From the NCBI GenBank assembly GCA_963989245.1, contig OZ022352.1, forward strand, positions 12,620,311 to 12,684,310: a DNA stretch of 64,000 bases, given 5' to 3'. The translations under genes and the position numbers were made by a program. The notes beneath the pieces were generated by a model. That model did not search any database and was not told where the DNA came from. It was given only the letters and a program-made list of their open reading frames with translations. Shown here piece after piece: positions 59,376-64,000 of this stretch (position 1 is the stretch's first letter; each line of letters starts with the position of its first letter). Source of the stretch: Nansenia antarctica. Its lineage: Eukaryota > Chordata > Actinopteri > Argentiniformes > Microstomatidae.

Positions 59376-60394
59376 TCCATAATCCATCCTCAAAGCCCAA
59401 TGAGTAGGATGGACAGGGTGGATCAGGGTAGTGTAGATATGACCTGCACTGCTACATGGAGAGAGAAGAGGTGTCCATTTCTGCTTCATGTCTTTTGGGT
59501 CCTGTGTTTCACTTTTGGATATGGTCTTTAGGCCTCCACTTGCCACTTGAACTATATTATGTTATAATGGTTATATATTCAGTTTGGTTGGTTGATTTAC
59601 ATGGTCCATTACAGTGTTAGGGTAAGCCGTTGGTCATGCTTGCAGACAGGGGGAGATGTCCAATGTCAGTTCTTCCCAGTCTATATTTGTACATTTTAAA
59701 TATTTTCAACATAGCTTTGCATAACAACAAGCAACATCAACAACACTACACAACAGCACATTACCTCATGATTTCTTTCTGGTAATTCAATACTCATGAC
59801 CCAACTCTCTGTATTTGCCAGTGTTGGAGTTATAATGGTATAAACATGTAATTTGGCCCTAAGGCTATGGGTTCGAGTTTCTAGACACTGTCTAACTGAC
59901 TAACTGACTTTCTGCAGGCAGGAGTGGGAATTATGGGAAATGTTTGCCTGCATCGCACTGACTAAACAATGGAAATCGACAATATTGAAACAAATGAATG
60001 AGACAAATGTAATAACTAAAGATCCCCTTTCTTGCCATGCATTGGTGTTTTAGTTTTACATCGCTACAATACACAGTAACATCCACCCGTTCTCTCTTAG
60101 GTTTTCTCTGCATCGATACATACTACTGCTGCTACATTATTTTCGATGTAATTCAGCTCGCCTGGCGTTGACGTTCCACTGGCCTCTGAGTGTAACTGGT
60201 TGTGTGTGTGTGTGATTCCCACACACCAGCAGAAGAGAGGAATCCATCTCCTGGTCTCTCCTCTCCTCACAAAGGCCGGCTTAGCTGCTCAGAGCTGTTG
60301 TCTTTTGTCATCAGTAAGGCGTTTGAGTAAAGGAGGTAATGGTGCCACAAGTGCTCCAATTAAAGGAGATGCCGTCCTGCTGGGAAGAAAGGCA
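59376..60394. other. intergenic, nothing recognised
   Basis: Mixed unique sequence with no convincing frame. Confidence 0.4.
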
Positions 60395-60782
60395 GTGCCC
60401 CCCCCCCCCCCCCTTCAGAGGCGGCGCCCCCCCCCCCCCCCTTCAGAGGCAGACCCTTCCCCCAGCAACATACACACACACATACACACACACACGCACA
60501 CATATGCACACGCACATATGCACACACACACACATATGCACACGCACGCACACACACACACACACATACATACACACACACACACACGCACACTCACATA
60601 CGCACACACACATACGTACACACACATACACACTCACACACACACACACACATACACACTCACACACACACTCACACACACACACACACATACACACTCA
60701 CACACACACACACACACACGCACACACACACACACTCACATACGCACACACACACACACACACACATACACACTCACACACA

Positions 60783-60820
<38 letters not shown>

Positions 60821-60835
60821 CACACAGAGACACAC
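60395..60835. repeat. poly-C tracts and long interrupted (CA)n satellite
   Basis: Two ~14-C runs with CTTCAGAGGC between them, then about 370 bp of CA repeats with ATAC, GCAC and CTCA variants. Confidence 0.97.
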
Positions 60836-61094
60836 AACCATTCTTCATGACCCCCTCTCCCTCTCCTCAGTCCCCATCCCAAACTCTGCTCAATGAATAT
60901 TCATCAGCCACTTACAGGGCGGATACAGCACCCTGTTAAAACTAAATCAGAGGCCTTTTTTTATGGTACAGGTCCTTCCCCCGGGGGGTTAGAGGGCCGG
61001 GTGCTGAGGGGGGCACGACCCCGGGGGTGGAAAGTTGAGGAGCAGGAGCAAGGACATCAAACTCGACCCCCCTCGGACCAGAGACATGTGACCT

Positions 61095-61450
61095 GAGAGA
61101 CGGCTTGGACTGGGGAGGACAGGAGAGGACTGGAGAGGACAGGAGAGGACTGGGGAGGACAGGAGAGGACTGGAGAGCGGCGGTGGGAATGTCGAGGAGG
61201 GGATTGTGAGACCAGAGTCATTCATGTAAGGAGAGAGAAAATAAGGGAGAGGTAGAGAAGAGAGCACGGTGGAGGAGAGAGGGTGAGAGGGAGAGAGGGA
61301 GAGAGGGTGAGAGGGTGAGAGGGAGAGAGGGGGAGAGGGAGAGAGGGAGAGAGGGAGAGAGGGTGAGAGGGAGAGAGGGAGAGAGGGGAGAGGGGGAGAG
61401 GGAGAGAGGGAGAGAGGGAGAGAGGGTGAGAGGGAGAGAGGGAGAGCTTG
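61095..61450. repeat. GA-rich minisatellites
   Basis: 61105-61170 is built on GGAGAGGACTGGAGAGGACA; 61270-61447 on GAGAGGGAGAGAGGGTGAGA. Proline/serine-rich frames on the other strand are artefacts of this. Confidence 0.95.
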
Positions 61451-62155
61451 TGGAGGCATGGGGCATGAAGGAGGGCGGGACAGCCAGGAGAGTGAGGCCT
61501 CTCTTTCAGAGCTGGTGACTGACTGCCTGCCTTGCAGGGTCAATCAGGACTTTTGATTGACAGGTATGGGGAGTGAGAGGGTGGGAGAGTTAAGAATGGA
61601 AGCCGAACAAAGCAAACTCTTACAAAGGGGCCCAGAAGGAGACGCTCATTAATGATAAAGACCATATCCTCAACTGCATATTTTCTCTTGATATGTTTGG
61701 TAGTGAACTATAGTCTGTCGGTAATCTGCGATATTGGGGAAAAACAGGACTGAGAAGCTATGAAAAATTGAAATATTTGAACAATGTGCCGTATACTTGT
61801 TAAGAATAATCTATAAATGCGTTGCTTGCCAATTTTCAGTTGGGATAACAACAATTGTTGAAGGACATAATGGACAATGATGACTGTATGGCTTAATACT
61901 TATCCAGTAAGAACTCTACGATCCGACTAGTGAGTTTACTGATCACCAGAGGCGGTCGGGGAACCTCCTAGTACACAGCGGCATTCAGGGCAGTGTGTTT
62001 AGCCCCTCATAAAGGGACTTGTAAAATCATCCAGTGAAAACATCCACAAGTCCATAAAAGTGTTCCAACTGTTCCTGCCCCACCTTCCCTTGTCCTCTCT
62101 CCTCGCATCAGCCTTAATATCTGTCTTGCGCTCGGACCAGACGCGATAGTGTAAA
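61451..62155. other. intergenic, nothing recognised
   Basis: No convincing frame or repeat. Confidence 0.4.
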
Positions 62156-62242
62156 TCGTGACGTTAGAATTATAAGGTTCTATCTCCATTTTTGTCAAAA
62201 TTGAGGTTTTTTTACATAATCTGATCCATTAGGTGTTTATTA

Positions 62243-63007
62243 ATGCCTGTGATGAGGCGACTGGTTGGCTCGGGCTGGGGCGCCGGCGCAAGGACCTTGC
62301 GCACGGCAGCCCTAGCCCTCGTTTATTCAACTAGTGAATACTGCGCCCCAGTATGGTGTCGCAGTGCCCACACCCGCCTCATCGACTCGCCTATAAACGA
62401 AGCCTTGCGCATTGTGACAGGATGCCTGCGTCCTACCCCCGTGGACAACCTTCCCATCCTAGCAGGCATCCAGCCCGCAGGCCTCCGCCGCATGGGAGCC
62501 ACAGCACGTCTCGCCTGCCGGGCCGCGGAGCTTAATAACCATCTGCTCCATGATAGGCTCACTATAACAGCGGAGCCCTCCCGGCGTCTCAAGTCGAGAC
62601 ACCCATTTGTGCCTGCCGCACAGGATCTCAGGCAGCAATGCAGAGATCTCAACATCAGTGCGGCAGGATGGGCGGATTATATGTGGCGCGCGGAGTGGGA
62701 GGCTAACACCTCCAAACTCCGCGACCACATCCCAGTTGCCGGCGCTGAGCCCCTCGGGATGGACTTGCCAAGGCTATCCTGGGTGAGGCTCAATCGTCTC
62801 CGGACCGGCGTCGGGCGTTTCCGCTCATCAATGCACAGATGGGGCTTGGCCCCAAATGCGTCGTGCGAGTGTGGCGCAGAGGACCAAACCGCAGACCATA
62901 TTATCCTGGATTGCCCGGTGTACCACCCACCCAACGGGATGCATGGTCTGTCGGTATTAGATGACGAGACGATGACGTGGCTTCTGGAGGGGTGTCCAGA
63001 AATATAG
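62243..63007 (+). CDS. LINE reverse transcriptase C-terminal part
   Basis: A 254-residue open frame; the first three codons lie in the target site. It contains ALVYSTSEYCAPVWCRSAHT, LRIVTGCLRPTPVDNLPILA, LNRLRTGVGRFRSSMHRWGL and a Cys-His end motif (CECGAEDQTADHIILDCPVY), typical of the C-terminus of jockey/I-like non-LTR elements. No lesions are seen, so it is a recent, 5'-truncated and non-autonomous copy. Confidence 0.85.
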   Translation: MPVMRRLVGSGWGAGARTLRTAALALVYSTSEYCAPVWCRSAHTRLIDSPINEALRIVTGCLRPTPVDNLPILAGIQPAGLRRMGATARLACRAAELNNHLLHDRLTITAEPSRRLKSRHPFVPAAQDLRQQCRDLNISAAGWADYMWRAEWEANTSKLRDHIPVAGAEPLGMDLPRLSWVRLNRLRTGVGRFRSSMHRWGLAPNASCECGAEDQTADHIILDCPVYHPPNGMHGLSVLDDETMTWLLEGCPEI

Positions 63008-63116
63008 CCCGGGTGAGCCCCTCAACCAGGTCTCGGGGTGGTAAAAGGGTAGCCCCTCGGCCCCGAGCCTGGTGGAGTGGAGAGGAAAAACAACTACCCA
63101 TACGCCGAAGAAGAAG
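62252..63116 (+). mobile_element. 5'-truncated LINE with perfect target duplication
   Basis: It is flanked by AATGCCTGTG (62242-62251 and 63117-63126) and ends in (GAA)3 AG, without poly-A. It is strikingly GC-rich compared with its neighbours. Confidence 0.88.
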
Positions 63117-63373
63117 AATGCCTGTGTGGTGTTATTTTTAAAATGTTGACATTTTTGAGTTTGTAATTCATAAAATACAAAGGTTCCATCTCACAAAACA
63201 TAATGGAATGTAAAAACCTGGACGCTCAATATCTCTGAACTACCCTGAACGGAGATAGAACCTTACAATTCTAAGCTCACGAAATGGTAGTGATACTGTC
63301 AAGAAGTTTTATCGTCGCTCCGTCCAATTTCACTCTGGAGCATCAAGGACTTATCCCTTCCATACATCTTCCC

Positions 63374-63734
63374 TGTTGTAGTATATTTTGGCACACATAC
63401 ACGCACATAAACCATATAAACTGTATAAGAATGTATAAGCCTTTTGTTTTAAGGTTCCTCCTGAACTGGGGAGGATAGGATATTTACGACCCTTTGTTGG
63501 GGCCATGTGGGCATTATAAGATGGCTCCTTATGGCCTGGGCCCCCTGACCTATAACCCAGGTGACATCATGTAGGGTCTGCCTAGTTTTCACACCTAGGT
63601 CATTCCTACAGTAAATGTGATAGGACAATTATTTTAAACTGTATTTAACCTGTACTTTTGTTCAATAAATAGTCTTAAAACTCAGAAGCTTATTCGTGAT
63701 CTATCTCAAACAAGTTACTTAAGAAGATACAACA
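63374..63734 (+). other. possible solo LTR
   Basis: The segment starts TGTTGTAG and ends GATACAACA (inverted ends). It has a TATTTAA-like box near 63640 and AATAAATAG near 63665, the order expected in an LTR. No target duplication was found, so this is tentative. Confidence 0.3.
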
Positions 63735-64000
63735 CTGTTTCTGCTCTGTCACAGCCCACTGACCACCAGTCCTGCCCTGCCCTGCCCTGCCTGCCCGGGG
63801 CCACTACCTGCCCACAGAGTTTGCTTAAGTGTCCCTATCGGCCCGCAGCAGAGAGGAACAGCAGATTAGCCGTGATCCTATCATGCTCACGGCCGGCCCC
63901 TTCATACGCTCCGTTACACGGCAGTCTAAAAGGAGGAGGAGGGGTCGGGCCATTCAAGCCGTCGTATGAATTCCAGACGCGGGGAACAAGACCAGCGCCT

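Larger units (their letters stand above)
62156..63283. mobile_element. TIR MITE split by a LINE insertion
   Basis: CGTGACGTTAGAATTATAAGG at 62158 and the inverted end CTTACAATTCTAAGCTCACG at 63282 belong to the family of 55055-55251 and 35265-36035. Without the LINE (62252-63116) the MITE is about 260 bp. Confidence 0.8.

Noticed and set aside
61218..61543. Leu/Ser/Pro-rich protein frames
   Set aside because: Antisense readings of the GA-rich minisatellite.

Overview
The window is nuclear DNA of a ray-finned (teleost) fish. Its genes have GT-AG introns. It is dense with CA/GT microsatellites, fish-type tRNA-derived SINEs, L2- and Rex-like LINE ends, hAT and other TIR elements, and a Ty3/Gypsy element. 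The unique genes are vertebrate orthologues whose human counterparts all lie on 15q26.1: rccd1, cib1, gdpgp1, ttll13 and rhcg.

Layout. 36-1525 is an internally deleted hAT transposon with a perfect 8-bp target duplication. 3529-19354 is the most unusual object: a ~15.8 kb DNA transposon bounded by inverted TACGGAG...CTCCGTA ends and a 6-bp AGATTC duplication. It carries a two-exon DDE (integrase-fold) transposase on the plus strand and, convergent to it, a broken gene for a SAM-like/HECT E3 ubiquitin-ligase-type protein. Its ends hold inverted arrays of a 42-bp repeat. The termini and 6-bp duplication suggest the IS3EU superfamily. Nested in it are a nearly intact Ty3/Gypsy retrotransposon (4225-11567, LTRs almost identical, gag and pol joined by a GGGAAAC -1 frameshift site) and a 552-bp hAT-type MITE that split a TA microsatellite.

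19.7-22.8 kb is a nested repeat pile: a SINE, then a LINE interrupted by a Harbinger-like element and by a MITE. The gene-rich part follows: rccd1 (+, 8 exons), cib1 (-, 7 exons) and gdpgp1 (+, intronless), the last two head to head. A decayed ttll13 copy (+) follows, and then rhcg (+, 11 exons spanning about 11 kb), an ammonia channel with two tandem copies of promoter plus first exon. In rhcg the 5' splice sites of exons 5, 6 and 10 are each embedded in short tandem duplications. The last 8 kb is repeats: an L2 fragment with a SINE inside it, long CA and GA satellites, and a MITE split by a recent LINE insertion.

The host genes do not form one pathway; they are a conserved syntenic block. 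The transposon genes do work as sets: transposase plus a HECT protein in the large element, gag plus pol in the retrotransposon. Exon boundaries were read by eye from splice consensus, reading phase and family similarity; no alignment or database search was run.
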